A stretch of 64,000 bases of DNA from an uncultured Eubacteriales bacterium (GCA_900315595.1 OMZQ01000004.1:1-64000), one strand, 5' to 3'; numbered from the stretch's first letter, positions 31,028 through 39,861 are shown. Program-made: numbers and translations. Notes: generated by a model from the sequence alone, not told the origin.

Positions 31028-32482
31028 CTATTTCTTCTTGGAGAAGACGACCACGGTCGCGATCGCGCCGAGGAGGATGACGACCGGGAAGGCAATAAAG
31101 TACCAGGGGGTACCGGATTTGGCGGTCTGGTCCGCCGGAGCGGGCTCGGTGGACTCCGGCGCTCTTGTTGCAACGGTGGTGGTCGAAGCTTCCGTTTCGG
31201 GCTCGGTAGGGGCGTCGGTCTCCGGCTCGGTGGGCTCGTCGGGCGGCTCGGTCGGGCGGTTCTGCCAGGCGGTCAGGGCCAGGCAGACGCGGCCGATCAG
31301 ATCCTCACCGGCCGCCATGCCGATGACGTTGTTCGTATAGACGGCCAGCAGATAGGGCTGGGCGGTGTAGACGATGCCGACGTCGTGATAAAAGCCCTGG
31401 AAGGTGCCGTGCTTGTGGGCGATCTCGATCCCGTCGGCGTAGCGCTGCAGATAGCGGTCCGGCATGGTCTGACGCAGCAGCTCGAGCAGCTCCTGGAACT
31501 CCCCGGCGTGATCGTACAGATAGGAGAGCGTATGGAGCATGAAGCGGGTGCTGTAGTAATTGTTCTCGTAGTAGGTCTCGGGAACCGTATCCTTTTCCAG
31601 ATCGCCGTAGCGCTCCAGCATTTCCTCCTTAAAGGCCTTGTAGGTGCCGAACCGGCGGATCATCTGCTGGGAGACCTCGTTGTTCGAATCCAGAATGCTC
31701 TTTTCCCGGGCGGTGGTCAGCGTTTCGGTGCCGATGCGCGTCGTGGCGGTGACGCTGCCCGCGGTCTGCTCCTCGCAGTAATACATGTTAAGCGGGAGCA
31801 TATAGGTGTTCGCCGCCAGGAAATAGCTGTCCTGGTTATAACCGGCCGTCTCGCCGGTCCCGGGGCAGAGGAAGGAGACGGCAAAGGTTTCCGGGGTCAG
31901 GCTGTAGTTGAGGACGAACCAGTTGATGACGTCCTGCGCCGTCCAGTTGTAGGGGATCTCGTAGGTCAGGCTCCCGTTCTCGCCCCGATGCTCGATGTTC
32001 GTGTCGTCGGGAACGGAGACCGCATCTGCGTCCGCGGTATGCAGCACGGCGAGGAGGGCGTCGTTGCTGTCCCAGGGCCAGGAGCTCGCAGGCGTATAGG
32101 GCTGCGTAGGCGTCGGTCTTGTAGTCCAGGTGGTGCGAGAGGTCGGCGGAGTCCAGGGCCGGGTCGTGGGCGCGGGCGGCGTTACGGTGCCGGAGGACGA
32201 CTCAGAGGGCTCCGAAGACGGGTCCGTGGGCTCTGCGACCGGCTCCGTTGAGGACTCGGTCGGCGGAGCGGGCGGCTCCGAGGACGGCTCTGTGGGCTCC
32301 GTTGGCGGATCCGTGGGATGGGTGGGCGGCGCAGTCGGGGGAGCGGGCGGTTCGGACGGCTGTTCAACGGGCTGCGTCGAATCGGTGGGGTCGGCATAGA
32401 CGGCGCCGAAGGCGCAGAGAACGACCGTCAGCAGGAGAGCCGCCGTCAGGGCCAGGCAGAGGGATTTCTTGAAGAATCGCAA
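31028..32482 (-). CDS. Membrane-anchored surface protein with inactive class-A-beta-lactamase-like domain
   Basis: A 484-residue protein: signal peptide (1-30), a Pro/Thr/Ser/Glu-rich spacer (32-130), a globular domain (135-400), a second Pro/Thr/Glu spacer (410-455) and a C-terminal membrane anchor ending FSKKK. The globular domain follows class A beta-lactamase/serine hydrolase order: FLAANTYMLPLNMYYCE sits where the S-x-x-K helix should be, SNN stands for S-D-N, and IEIAHKHGTFQGFYHDVGIVY matches the K-T-G strand region. Ser and Lys of S-x-x-K are Asn and Met, so catalysis is not expected. It may be a binding or signalling protein at the wall. Confidence 0.8.
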   Translation of the reverse strand: MRFFKKSLCLALTAALLLTVVLCAFGAVYADPTDSTQPVEQPSEPPAPPTAPPTHPTDPPTEPTEPSSEPPAPPTESSTEPVAEPTDPSSEPSESSSGTVTPPAPTTRPWTPPTSRTTWTTRPTPTQPYTPASSWPWDSNDALLAVLHTADADAVSVPDDTNIEHRGENGSLTYEIPYNWTAQDVINWFVLNYSLTPETFAVSFLCPGTGETAGYNQDSYFLAANTYMLPLNMYYCEEQTAGSVTATTRIGTETLTTAREKSILDSNNEVSQQMIRRFGTYKAFKEEMLERYGDLEKDTVPETYYENNYYSTRFMLHTLSYLYDHAGEFQELLELLRQTMPDRYLQRYADGIEIAHKHGTFQGFYHDVGIVYTAQPYLLAVYTNNVIGMAAGEDLIGRVCLALTAWQNRPTEPPDEPTEPETDAPTEPETEASTTTVATRAPESTEPAPADQTAKSGTPWYFIAFPVVILLGAIATVVVFSKKK

Positions 32483-32524
32483 AAGGAATTCCTCCCTTCA
32501 AATCAAGGAGCATTACGTTCTAAT

Positions 32525-32553
32525 AAAATACCGCATTTTGCGGGATTTGTAAA
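32525..32553 (-). promoter_or_regulatory. Promoter of the surface protein
   Basis: On the minus strand TTTACA (32553-32548), 17 bases, TATTTT (32530-32525). The gene starts 42 bases downstream after AAGGGAGG. Confidence 0.55.
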
Positions 32554-32634
32554 CCGTTTTTTTCGTATTAACGCACCGTGGCGGGAAAATATTCCCCGCG
32601 CCGCGCGGATTTTTCGCACTTCGCGGAATTGGAG

Positions 32635-32663
32635 TTGCAAGCGGGAAGCTCGCATGGTATAAT
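32635..32663 (+). promoter_or_regulatory. Promoter of trxB
   Basis: TTGCAA (32635-32640), 17 bases, TATAAT (32658-32663), 57 bases before the trxB start. Confidence 0.75.
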
Positions 32664-32720
32664 AACAGAAAAGAATCCGCGCTCGGCTCCTGCGCCGGGC
32701 GGCGTTTACGGAGGCAGAAC

Positions 32721-33635
32721 ATGTACGACATTATCATCATCGGGGCCGGCCCGGCCGGGCTGACCGCCGCGATCTATGCCCGCCGCGCGGGCAAAACCGT
32801 CCTGGTGCTGGAAAAGGACACCTTCGGCGGGCAGATCACCTTTTCCCCGAAGCTGGAAAACTATCCGGGCTTTGAGACGATCTCCGGCAACGACCTGGCC
32901 CAGAGGATGCTGGAGCAGGCGATGGCCCTCGGCGCGGACGTCGAGATGGACACCGTGACCGGGATCGAGAACGGAGAGCCGAAGGTCGTCATCGGCGAGC
33001 TGGCCCGCTACGCGGGCAGGGCAGTGATCATCGCTGCCGGCGCGCGGCACCGCCGGCTGAATCTGCCGCATGAGGAGGAGCTGATCGGCAACGGACTCTC
33101 CTTCTGCGCGGTCTGCGACGGCGCCTTCTACGCGGGCGGCCACACGGCGGTCATCGGCGGCGGCAACACCGCCCTGCAGGAGATCCTTCTGCTGTCCGAT
33201 ACCTGCGAGAAGGTCACGGTCGTCCAGAACCTGGCCTTCCTGACCGGCGAACAGCGGATGATCGACCAGGTCCTCAGCCGGAAGAACGTTGAGATCCTCT
33301 ATTCCACGCTCTGCGTGGGCTACGAGGGCGAGGACGCGCTGACCGGCCTGCGCATTCGGAACGTCGATACCGGCGAGGAGCGCTCCCTGCCGGTGGACGG
33401 GGCCTTCCTGGCCATCGGCACCGAGCCGGAGAACCTTGCCTACGCCGCCCTTGCGCCCCTGGACGGACAGGGCTACATCAAGGCGGGGGAGGACTGCACC
33501 ACCCCGACCGATGGCATTTTTGCCGCGGGCGACTGCCGCACGAAGGCGTTCCGTCAGGTTGCCACCGCCGTATCCGACGGCGCAGCCGCAGCGCTGAACG
33601 CCTGCCGCTGGCTGGATCGGGAAGGAGCCGCTTGA
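32721..33635 (+). CDS. trxB: Thioredoxin reductase
   Basis: A 304-residue flavoprotein that passes electrons from NAD(P)H to thioredoxin. FAD-binding GAGPAG (residues 8-13), redox-active CAVCD near residue 135, nucleotide-binding GGGNTALQE near 153, and the second FAD motif TPTDGIFAAGDCR near 260 are all present, and the length is typical. The nucleotide loop lacks the HRR-type Arg cluster of strict NADPH enzymes (VVQNLAF instead), so cofactor preference is open. The ATG follows GGAGG. It is a single-gene transcript from the promoter at 32635 and ends in a hairpin shared with the convergent prsW group. Confidence 0.93.
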   Translation: MYDIIIIGAGPAGLTAAIYARRAGKTVLVLEKDTFGGQITFSPKLENYPGFETISGNDLAQRMLEQAMALGADVEMDTVTGIENGEPKVVIGELARYAGRAVIIAAGARHRRLNLPHEEELIGNGLSFCAVCDGAFYAGGHTAVIGGGNTALQEILLLSDTCEKVTVVQNLAFLTGEQRMIDQVLSRKNVEILYSTLCVGYEGEDALTGLRIRNVDTGEERSLPVDGAFLAIGTEPENLAYAALAPLDGQGYIKAGEDCTTPTDGIFAAGDCRTKAFRQVATAVSDGAAAALNACRWLDREGAA

Positions 33636-33694
33636 TCGGAGCATGGCGCAGCGCTCCCTCCGGGCGCGCACAGGGAATTGAGAATATGCGGGTT

Positions 33695-33725
33695 CCCGGC
33701 GGCCGGATTTGATCCGGCCGCCGGG
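33695..33725. terminator. Hairpin between convergent trxB and prsW genes
   Basis: CCCGGCGGCCGGAT (33695-33708) and ATCCGGCCGCCGGG (33712-33725) pair perfectly with a three-base loop. T-runs are weak on both sides (AGCGTTTC on the plus strand). Confidence 0.7.
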
Positions 33726-33740
33726 AGCGTTTCAATCGTT

Positions 33741-34457
33741 CTACAGGAACCGGTCCAGCTTTGCCATCCGCTTCAGCGTCCAGAACGCCGCCACGAAGAC
33801 GACGGCAATGAAGACGATAAACAGGGCGGCGGTGTCCCCGTCGGTCTCACGCAGGGCGATATAGTCGTACAGCCCATGGATCGCCACCGGGACCAGCAGA
33901 GCCATTCTGCGGCAGAACCGGCACCGGGGAAGGTTCCCGGCCCGCTCCTGCGCCTTCGCCTGACCGTACCAGGCCCCCATGAAGACGCCGAAGGCGGCGT
34001 GTCCGGGGATCGCCGTAACGGCACGGATCATAGCTGCGCTCAGGCCGAAGGCGAAAACGTAGGAGATGTTTTCCCAGAGGGCAAAGCCCAGCGAGAGAAA
34101 CACCGCATAGACCACGCCGTCATAGCGGCAGTTGAAATTTGGGTTGTTCCAGGTGGAGCCCCGCAGCAGGAGGAACTTGAAGCCCTCCTCGCAAAGTCCG
34201 ACCACGAGGAAGTTCATCAGTAGCTGGTAGGCTGCAGAGCTCTGGTTCAGCCCGCGGAGCAGGAAGAAGCCGAGCTTTTCCCCGATCATGGCAAACACGG
34301 TCGCCAGCACGCCGAGCAGGGCGAGCTTGACCAAAAGACCCACGGGCTCCCGTTCCAGACGGTCGGAGCGGTAAATATAGAGCATCAGGATCACAGCCGG
34401 GATCACGGCTGCCCCAATCAGGATCGGGTGGATGCGAAAGAACAGCATGGGGATCAT
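33741..34457 (-). CDS. PrsW-family intramembrane metalloprotease
   Basis: A 238-residue protein with about seven membrane helices. The CEEGFKFLLL motif near residue 93, a second motif with His in IPGHAAFGVFMGAWYG near 150, and AIHGLYDY near 196 are the metal-binding residues of PrsW-type (CAAX-protease-like) enzymes, which in Bacillus cut anti-sigma factors. The ATG at 34457 has AAGGAGGA upstream; a longer frame would run into the preceding gene. It is the last of three minus-strand genes (NUDIX, TrkA_C protein, PrsW). The substrate is unknown and no anti-sigma factor gene is adjacent. Confidence 0.85.
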   Translation of the reverse strand: MIPMLFFRIHPILIGAAVIPAVILMLYIYRSDRLEREPVGLLVKLALLGVLATVFAMIGEKLGFFLLRGLNQSSAAYQLLMNFLVVGLCEEGFKFLLLRGSTWNNPNFNCRYDGVVYAVFLSLGFALWENISYVFAFGLSAAMIRAVTAIPGHAAFGVFMGAWYGQAKAQERAGNLPRCRFCRRMALLVPVAIHGLYDYIALRETDGDTAALFIVFIAVVFVAAFWTLKRMAKLDRFL

Positions 34458-34473
34458 GCGCGATTCCTCCTTA

Positions 34474-35193
34474 TCAGAAATCGGAGTCGTCTGTAAAGCG
34501 CTCAACGGCGTGGAAGGCCGCGCAGATCGCCGCGTAGCCGCCGAAGACGGTCAGACGGTCGCCGTCGCGGAATACCGTGCGGGCGACGGCCGTTGCGGGT
34601 CTGGTGTCGTGGCGCTCTACGAGCAGGACCAGAATGTTCTGCTCCTGCTTGAGTCCGGTCTGGGACAGGGGCTTGTCCCGGTAGACCTCCGGAACGTGCT
34701 TGAGCGTGACCTGGGCGATACAGTCATTGCCGATCTGGTCGATGATGATAATGCTGTTGGAGCCAGTGTTGCCGGAGAGCTTTCCGGCGGCCTGCTCGAT
34801 CAGCCGGTCGAGCCATTTGCGGATCTTCCAGGTGCGCGAGAGGATGAGAACGGCCGTCACCGCGGCGAGCGGGATCAGAATGCCGTAGATCTTGCCGAGC
34901 GCGGCGTTGTTGAACGACAGGAAGACGTTGATCAGAATGGAGACGATGGCAACGTTGAAGATGAAGCCGACCAGCATGCAGATCCGTGCCAGCCTCCGGC
35001 GGGATTTGGTGGAGAGGAACATTTCGCTCTCGCTGGTCGTAAAGCCGCAGCTCGTCAGCAGGGAGACCACCTGAAACCGGGCCTTCTCCTCGGGCAGACC
35101 GATCAGACGGAACAGGACCGTAAAGACCTCGGTCATCACCCAGTAGAGCAGAACCAGAATGGCGAGCAGGGAAGCGGAGGCGTAAATATTCAC
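34474..35193 (-). CDS. Membrane protein with TrkA_C (RCK_C) domain
   Basis: A 239-residue protein: three membrane helices (about residues 5-27, 70-92 and 100-120) and a cytoplasmic C-terminal TrkA_C-like domain (IAQVTLKHVPEVYRDKPLSQTGLKQEQNILVLLVERHD...DRLTVFGG, residues 158-225) of the kind that binds c-di-AMP or other ligands in ion transporters. There is no pore sequence of its own, so it may be a sensor or an accessory of a transporter. It starts at GTG overlapping the stop of the NUDIX gene (GTGA), which indicates translational coupling. Confidence 0.8.
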   Translation of the reverse strand: MNIYASASLLAILVLLYWVMTEVFTVLFRLIGLPEEKARFQVVSLLTSCGFTTSESEMFLSTKSRRRLARICMLVGFIFNVAIVSILINVFLSFNNAALGKIYGILIPLAAVTAVLILSRTWKIRKWLDRLIEQAAGKLSGNTGSNSIIIIDQIGNDCIAQVTLKHVPEVYRDKPLSQTGLKQEQNILVLLVERHDTRPATAVARTVFRDGDRLTVFGGYAAICAAFHAVERFTDDSDF

Positions 35194-35747
35194 GGCGCGC
35201 CCTCCTCCTGCCGTCGGAGCAGATAGAAGGCCAGGGCGGTCCCCATCAGCCCGTGGCAGAATTCCGGGCTGCCCCAGGCGTTCAGCACCTCCGGAACGGG
35301 GCGCGTTTCCCAGGTGAGCAGCTCGTCCGGGTCAAGGCTTTGCGTCCCGGAGGGCTCCAGCTCCTCGGCCAGATAGACGTGGAAAGTGTTCTTGAACAGG
35401 GCCGGGTTCGGGTTGACGGCGCCGAGCTTCGTCAGCCTGCCGACGCGGAAGCCCGTCTCCTCCAGCAGCTCGCGGCGGGCGGTCTCGGCGGGGTCCTCGT
35501 TCGCATCCCGCACGCCGCCGGGGAACTCAAGCGTCAGCCGCTCGGCGCTGTGCCGCCACTGCCGGACCAGAATGAACTGTCCCTGCCAGACCGGGATCGT
35601 CATCACCCAGTCCGGGGCCTGGATGGCGACGTATTCGCCTTCCAGACCGTCGGCGGCCCGCTCCGTTTGCGACAGGACGTCGTAGATCGGCGTGTGCAGA
35701 AGGGTCCTCCGATTCAGAATTTCCCATTTCAGCGCTTCTTCATTCAT
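35190..35747 (-). CDS. NUDIX hydrolase (ADP-ribose pyrophosphatase-like)
   Basis: A 185-residue NUDIX enzyme. The Nudix box reads G-x5-E-x7-REL-x-EE-x-GF near residues 78-100 (GGVRDANEDPAETARRELLEETGF), and the upstream VRQWRHSAERLTLEFPGG segment resembles ADP-ribose/nucleoside-diphosphate-sugar hydrolases. The ATG has AGGTGG upstream. It begins a three-gene minus-strand group; the next gene overlaps its stop codon. The substrate is uncertain. Confidence 0.88.
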   Translation of the reverse strand: MNEEALKWEILNRRTLLHTPIYDVLSQTERAADGLEGEYVAIQAPDWVMTIPVWQGQFILVRQWRHSAERLTLEFPGGVRDANEDPAETARRELLEETGFRVGRLTKLGAVNPNPALFKNTFHVYLAEELEPSGTQSLDPDELLTWETRPVPEVLNAWGSPEFCHGLMGTALAFYLLRRQEEGAP

Positions 35748-35809
35748 GCGGATGCCACCTTTCCTGTATTTGATTTCTGAAAACCCCGCTGCGGCCTGCT
35801 TCGGAAGCC

Positions 35810-36817
35810 TTACTTGTCCAGCACCTCCACCTGGATGGCCCGCACGGCCGCCTCGATCTGATCGATCTCGTCGGCGGTCAGCTTCAGCTCCAGGCACTTC
35901 AGATTGTCGCGGAGGTTCTCCGGGCGGCGCATGCCAACCAGGAGGCTCATCTTTTCATATTGGGTCAGCGCCCAGGCCTCAACGAGGGCGGCAAAGCTGC
36001 AGCCGTGGGCGTCGCAGATCGGTTGCCAGAGCGCGAAGGCACGGCGCAGGCCTTCCTGCTTTTCGGCCTCGTTCCAGGGCAGGCGGGCGCGGATGTCCGT
36101 CTTGCGGAAGGCCTTGTCCAGAAAGGCCGGCCCGGTCAGGAAGCCCTCCTCCAGCACGCCGTAGGTCTGGAAGCTGACGCCGTTCTCCCGGCAGACCGGG
36201 AAATAATCCCGTCCGTGGAAGGGGGAGAGGACGCTGAAAAATTCCTGCACCACGGCCACGCCCGCCCGTCTGTCCGGGGCCGCCAGATAGTCGCGCAGAT
36301 CCGAAGGCTGGCTGTTGGAAAGACCGTAGGCGCGGATCTTGCCGGCGCGGATCAGATCCTCCAGCGCTCCGACGGTCTCGGCCACGGGGAAGCTCTTGCA
36401 GACGTAGTGGACGATCACGGAGTCGATGTAGTCGGTCTTCATCCGGCGCAGGGAGTCCTCCACGTCGCGGCGGATCGCCTCGGGCCGGGTGTCGTTGTTC
36501 ACGGTGTAGCCGTCGCGGGAATAGTGGAAGTTGCCGCCCTCGCCGCGCCAGTTCAGGGAGCACTTGGTCTGCAGAATAAAGTCGTGACGGCGGCCCTGCA
36601 GGGCCTGACCCAGCAGCTCCTCGCTTGCGCCGGTGCCGTAGACCGGAGCGGTGTCGATGTAATTCACGCCGGCGTCCTTGCAGGCGTCCAGCAGACGCGC
36701 GGCCTCCGCGCTCGTGGAGTCGCGATCCGTCCAGACGCTGCCCCCGCCGAGCGCCCAGGTTCCCAGGGCCAGCACGGAGACGTTCAGATCGGTGTTTCCC
36801 AGCTTTTGATAACGCAT
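35810..36817 (-). CDS. Aldo/keto reductase
   Basis: A 335-residue NADPH-dependent reductase of the AKR superfamily (YajO/Tas-like). The catalytic tetrad is visible: Asp and Tyr in IDTAPVYG near residue 55, Lys in LQTKCSL near 84, and His in VIVHYV near 138; the cofactor-binding end GMRRPENLRDNL lies near 292. The ATG follows GGAGGTACCGTC. It has its own promoter (36873-36901) and stands apart from the NUDIX group by about 60 bases. Substrate unknown. Confidence 0.92.
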   Translation of the reverse strand: MRYQKLGNTDLNVSVLALGTWALGGGSVWTDRDSTSAEAARLLDACKDAGVNYIDTAPVYGTGASEELLGQALQGRRHDFILQTKCSLNWRGEGGNFHYSRDGYTVNNDTRPEAIRRDVEDSLRRMKTDYIDSVIVHYVCKSFPVAETVGALEDLIRAGKIRAYGLSNSQPSDLRDYLAAPDRRAGVAVVQEFFSVLSPFHGRDYFPVCRENGVSFQTYGVLEEGFLTGPAFLDKAFRKTDIRARLPWNEAEKQEGLRRAFALWQPICDAHGCSFAALVEAWALTQYEKMSLLVGMRRPENLRDNLKCLELKLTADEIDQIEAAVRAIQVEVLDK

Positions 36818-36872
36818 GACGGTACCTCCGGAAGAAAGAATCGATTTTCGGGCAAACTCGCCCTTTTACCCC

Positions 36873-36901
36873 ATTGTACCACAACCCGCAGCGGAATGCA
36901 A
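36873..36901 (-). promoter_or_regulatory. Promoter of the aldo/keto reductase
   Basis: On the minus strand TTGCAT (36901-36896), 17 bases, TACAAT (36878-36873). Confidence 0.7.
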
Positions 36902-36956
36902 GAAGCGATTGACGTCGGGAACTGGGAGGCGCTTCGGCGCACGGGGCATGAAGAAA

Positions 36957-36991
36957 CGAACAGGGCCTCGCCGATGGCGGGGCCCTGTTCG
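36957..36991 (-). terminator. Terminator of pnp
   Basis: CGAACAGGGCCTCGCC (36957-36972) and GGCGGGGCCCTGTTCG (36976-36991) form a 16-bp stem with one wobble, followed on the minus strand by TTTCTTC. Confidence 0.8.
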
Positions 36992-37032
36992 TTCGGGCTG
37001 CCCGGGGCAGCGCCGTATGAAAGGCGTTTTGC

Positions 37033-39153
37033 TTATTTCTGGCCCATTTCCTTGAGGGCTTCCTTGCGGCTGAGGTTGACGCGGCCGCGCTCGTCGATCT
37101 CTGTGACCTTGACCCAGGTCATATCGCCGATGTTCAGCACGTCCTCGACCTTCTCGGTGCGCTTGAACTCCAGATCGCGGATGTGGCACATGCCGTCCTT
37201 GCCGGGGGCCAGCTCGATGAAGGCGCCGATCGGGATGATGCGGACGACCTTGCCGTAGTACAGCTTGCCGACCTCGGGAACGAAGCAGATGTCGTCGATC
37301 ATGCGCTTCGCGGCGTCGCAGGAGGCGGCGTTCGGAGAAGCAATGCGGATGGTGCCGTCGTCCTCAATGTCCACCTGAGCGCCGGACTCGGCCACGATCT
37401 TCTGGATCATGGAGCCGCCCTTGCCGATGACCTCGCGGATCTTGTCCACGTCGATCTTCATGGTGAGCATCTTGGGCGCCCACTCGGAAACCTCGGGACG
37501 AGGCGCGGGGATGCAGGGGAGAATGACCTCATTGAGGATCTCCAGACGGGCCTTGCGGCAGCGCTCCAGCGCGTCGGCGATGATCTCCATCGTCAGACCG
37601 TCGTTCTTGAGGTCCATCTGAATGGCGGTGACGCCCTCGGTGGTGCCGGCTACCTTGAAGTCCATCTCGCCGTGGAAGTCTTCCACGCCCTGAATGTCGG
37701 TGAAGGTCCGCCATTCTCCGGTCTCCTTGTCGGAGATCAGGCCGCAGGAGATGCCCGCCACGGGCCGCTTGATGGGCACGCCGGCGTCCATCAGAGCCAG
37801 GGTGGAGCCGCAGATGGAGCCCTGAGAGGTGGAGCCGTTGGAGGACAGAACCTCAGAGACCACGCGGATGCAGTAGGGGAACTCGTCGAGGCTGGGCAGG
37901 ACGGGGATCAGGGCCTTTTCAGCCAGTGCGCCGTGACCGATCTCGCGGCGGGAGGTGGAGCGGGCCGCTCTGGCCTCGCCGGTGGAGTAGGCGGGGAAGT
38001 TGTAGTGGTGGATATAGCGCTTGCCTTCCTCGGGGAAGATGGTGTCCAGCTTCTGCTCCATGGACATCGTGGCCAGGGTGCAGACGGAGAGAACCTGGGT
38101 CTGGCCTCTGGTGAACAGGCCGGAGCCGTGTACGCGGGGCAGAACGGCGACCTGGGCGTCGAGCGGACGGATGTCGTCCATGCCGCGGCCGTCCACGCGC
38201 TTGCCCGCGAGCAGCCACTTCTTGACGACCTTCTTCTGCATCTTGTACAGGCAGACCTCGATGTTCTCCTCAAAGTCCTCATACTTCTCGGCAAACTTCT
38301 CGGCAAAGTCCAGACGGGCGGCGGTCAGACGCTCCTCGCGGACGTTCTTGTCGTCGGTGTCCAGGGCAAACTCGATCTGATCCATGCCGTAGGCGCACAG
38401 ATCGTCGAGCAGGTCGTGGTTGACGGCAGCCTTCTCAAAGGTGAACTTCGGCTTGCCGATGGCGGCGACGATCTCGTTGATGAAGGCGACGATCTTCTTG
38501 TTGGTCTCGTGGGCCAGCTCGATGCCCTTGAGCAGGATGTCCTCGGGGACCTCCTTGGCCTCGGTCTCGATCATGACGACCTTCTCGGCGGTGGAGGCGA
38601 TGGTGACGAACATCAGCGCCGCGGCGCGCTGCTCGGCGGAGGGGTTGACGATATACTCGCCGTCCAGATACGCGACCTCGGTGGTGGCCATGGGGCCGTT
38701 CCAGGGCACGGAGGAGCAGGCGGTGGCGATGAAAGCGCCGAGGGAGGCGACGACCTCAACGGGGTTGTCGTGGTCCACGGCCAGGGCGGTCTCGGTGATC
38801 ACGACGTCGTTGCGGAGCTCATCGTCGAAGAAGGGACGCATCGGGCGGTCGATCAGACGCATGGTCAGGATGGCCTTCTCGGAGGGACGGCCCTCGCGGC
38901 GGTTGAAGGAGCCGGGGATGCGGCCCACGCCGTACAGACGCTCTTCAAACTCGATGGTCAGGGGGAAGTAGTCCATGCCCGCCTTGGGGATGGGGTTGCA
39001 GGTGATGGTGGAGAGAACCACGGTGTCGCCGTAGCGGCAGATGCACTCGGCGTCGGCCAGCTCTGCCACCCTGCCGGTCTCGACGGTAAACGTGCGGCCG
39101 CCGATCTCGGTCTCAAAGATGTGATGGTTGGGGTACTGTTTTCTGGTAACCAT
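37033..39153 (-). CDS. pnp: Polynucleotide phosphorylase
   Basis: A 706-residue 3'-5' exoribonuclease that degrades RNA with phosphate, normally part of the RNA degradosome. Two RNase PH domains (about 10-150 and 310-540), a helical linker, a KH domain (VDKIREVIGKGGSMIQKI, near 560-575) and a C-terminal S1 domain (GKLYYGKVVRIIPIGAFIEL, from about 620) are in the usual order. The ATG at 39153 has AGGAGG seven bases upstream; a longer frame enters the leader hairpin. It follows rpsO, as in many bacteria, with a terminator and a long inverted repeat between them. Confidence 0.97.
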   Translation of the reverse strand: MVTRKQYPNHHIFETEIGGRTFTVETGRVAELADAECICRYGDTVVLSTITCNPIPKAGMDYFPLTIEFEERLYGVGRIPGSFNRREGRPSEKAILTMRLIDRPMRPFFDDELRNDVVITETALAVDHDNPVEVVASLGAFIATACSSVPWNGPMATTEVAYLDGEYIVNPSAEQRAAALMFVTIASTAEKVVMIETEAKEVPEDILLKGIELAHETNKKIVAFINEIVAAIGKPKFTFEKAAVNHDLLDDLCAYGMDQIEFALDTDDKNVREERLTAARLDFAEKFAEKYEDFEENIEVCLYKMQKKVVKKWLLAGKRVDGRGMDDIRPLDAQVAVLPRVHGSGLFTRGQTQVLSVCTLATMSMEQKLDTIFPEEGKRYIHHYNFPAYSTGEARAARSTSRREIGHGALAEKALIPVLPSLDEFPYCIRVVSEVLSSNGSTSQGSICGSTLALMDAGVPIKRPVAGISCGLISDKETGEWRTFTDIQGVEDFHGEMDFKVAGTTEGVTAIQMDLKNDGLTMEIIADALERCRKARLEILNEVILPCIPAPRPEVSEWAPKMLTMKIDVDKIREVIGKGGSMIQKIVAESGAQVDIEDDGTIRIASPNAASCDAAKRMIDDICFVPEVGKLYYGKVVRIIPIGAFIELAPGKDGMCHIRDLEFKRTEKVEDVLNIGDMTWVKVTEIDERGRVNLSRKEALKEMGQK

Positions 39154-39183
39154 GAATAACCTCCTATGGTACAGGTGTGTGGT

Positions 39184-39309
39184 GCATGGGAGGTTTCGCA
39201 CTTGAAGCTGATGTGAGAGGGATCAGGGGTCAGGGATCAGGGACCAGGGCTGATGCCTGTTGCCTATTGACTCTCACAGCACCTTCAAACGCGAAAGGCG
39301 CTCCCATGC
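39184..39309 (-). promoter_or_regulatory. Long imperfect hairpin in the pnp leader
   Basis: The segment 39184-39219 (GCATGGGAGG..TTTCGC..TTGAAG..TGTGAGAG) is complementary with a few bulges to 39271-39309 (CTCTCACAG..CTTCAA..GCGAAA..CTCCCATGC). The 50-base loop holds degenerate GATCAGGG repeats. A duplex of about 36 bp is long enough for RNase III. In E. coli a leader duplex cut by RNase III underlies PNPase self-control; the same is inferred here. Confidence 0.65.
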
Positions 39310-39325
39310 GGGGCGGATTCAAACA

Positions 39326-39353
39326 ACGGGGTTTCCCCTGGGGGAAACCCCGT
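39326..39353 (-). terminator. Terminator of rpsO
   Basis: ACGGGGTTTCCCC (39326-39338) and GGGGAAACCCCGT (39341-39353) pair perfectly; on the minus strand TGTTTG follows. Readthrough would give an rpsO-pnp transcript. Confidence 0.75.
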
Positions 39354-39364
39354 CTTTTGACGAA

Positions 39365-39631
39365 TTACTTACGGATACCCAGCTTGGCGATGATGGCGCG
39401 GTAGCGGTTGATGTCCTTGCGGGCCAGGTAGTCAAGCAGGCTGCGGCGCTTGCCGACCATCTTGAGCAGGCCGCGGCGGCTGTGGTTGTCGTGGGTGTGC
39501 ACGCGCAGGTGCTCGGTCAGCTCGTTGATGCGGGCGGTGAGAATGGCGATCTGGACCTCGGGAGAACCGGTGTCGCCCTCATGGGTCGCGTTGTCCAGGA
39601 TGACCTGGGACTTCTTTTCCTTCTGGATCAT
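39365..39631 (-). CDS. rpsO: 30S ribosomal protein S15
   Basis: An 88-residue primary 16S rRNA-binding protein, with the conserved [19 protein letters not shown] (residues 15-33), [19 protein letters not shown] and the C-terminal RRSLLDYL segments. The ATG at 39631 has AAAGGTGG eight bases upstream and gives the standard length; the GTG at 39643 lies inside that site. It stands upstream of pnp in the same direction. Confidence 0.97.
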   Translation of the reverse strand: MIQKEKKSQVILDNATHEGDTGSPEVQIAILTARINELTEHLRVHTHDNHSRRGLLKMVGKRRSLLDYLARKDINRYRAIIAKLGIRK

Positions 39632-39728
39632 GGTATTTACCACCTTTCAATTATTTCTGCCCATGGGCTAAGTATGCGGTCGGTGTGATCCGCAAACTGA
39701 GCGCCGGGGCTATGGCATTCTGCCAGCC

Positions 39729-39755
39729 GATATATAGTAGCACAGGGCTTGTCAA
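39729..39755 (-). promoter_or_regulatory. Possible rpsO promoter
   Basis: On the minus strand TTGACA (39755-39750) is followed after 15 bases by TATATC (39734-39729). The -35 box is consensus but the spacing is short, so the exact -10 is uncertain. Confidence 0.45.
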
Positions 39756-39861
39756 AAGTAAAGCATAATTTTTTTATTTTTCAAAAAAATTCCGCGCCGG
39801 AGCTGCGGAAGCGCGCGGCGGACTGGTTTGGACAAAAAATGCAATTTTCCAAACACTTCCC

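Noticed and set aside
37183..39159. A 658-codon open frame on the plus strand
   Set aside because: It is the mirror of pnp codon bias, rich in Gly, Asp and Val without domains.
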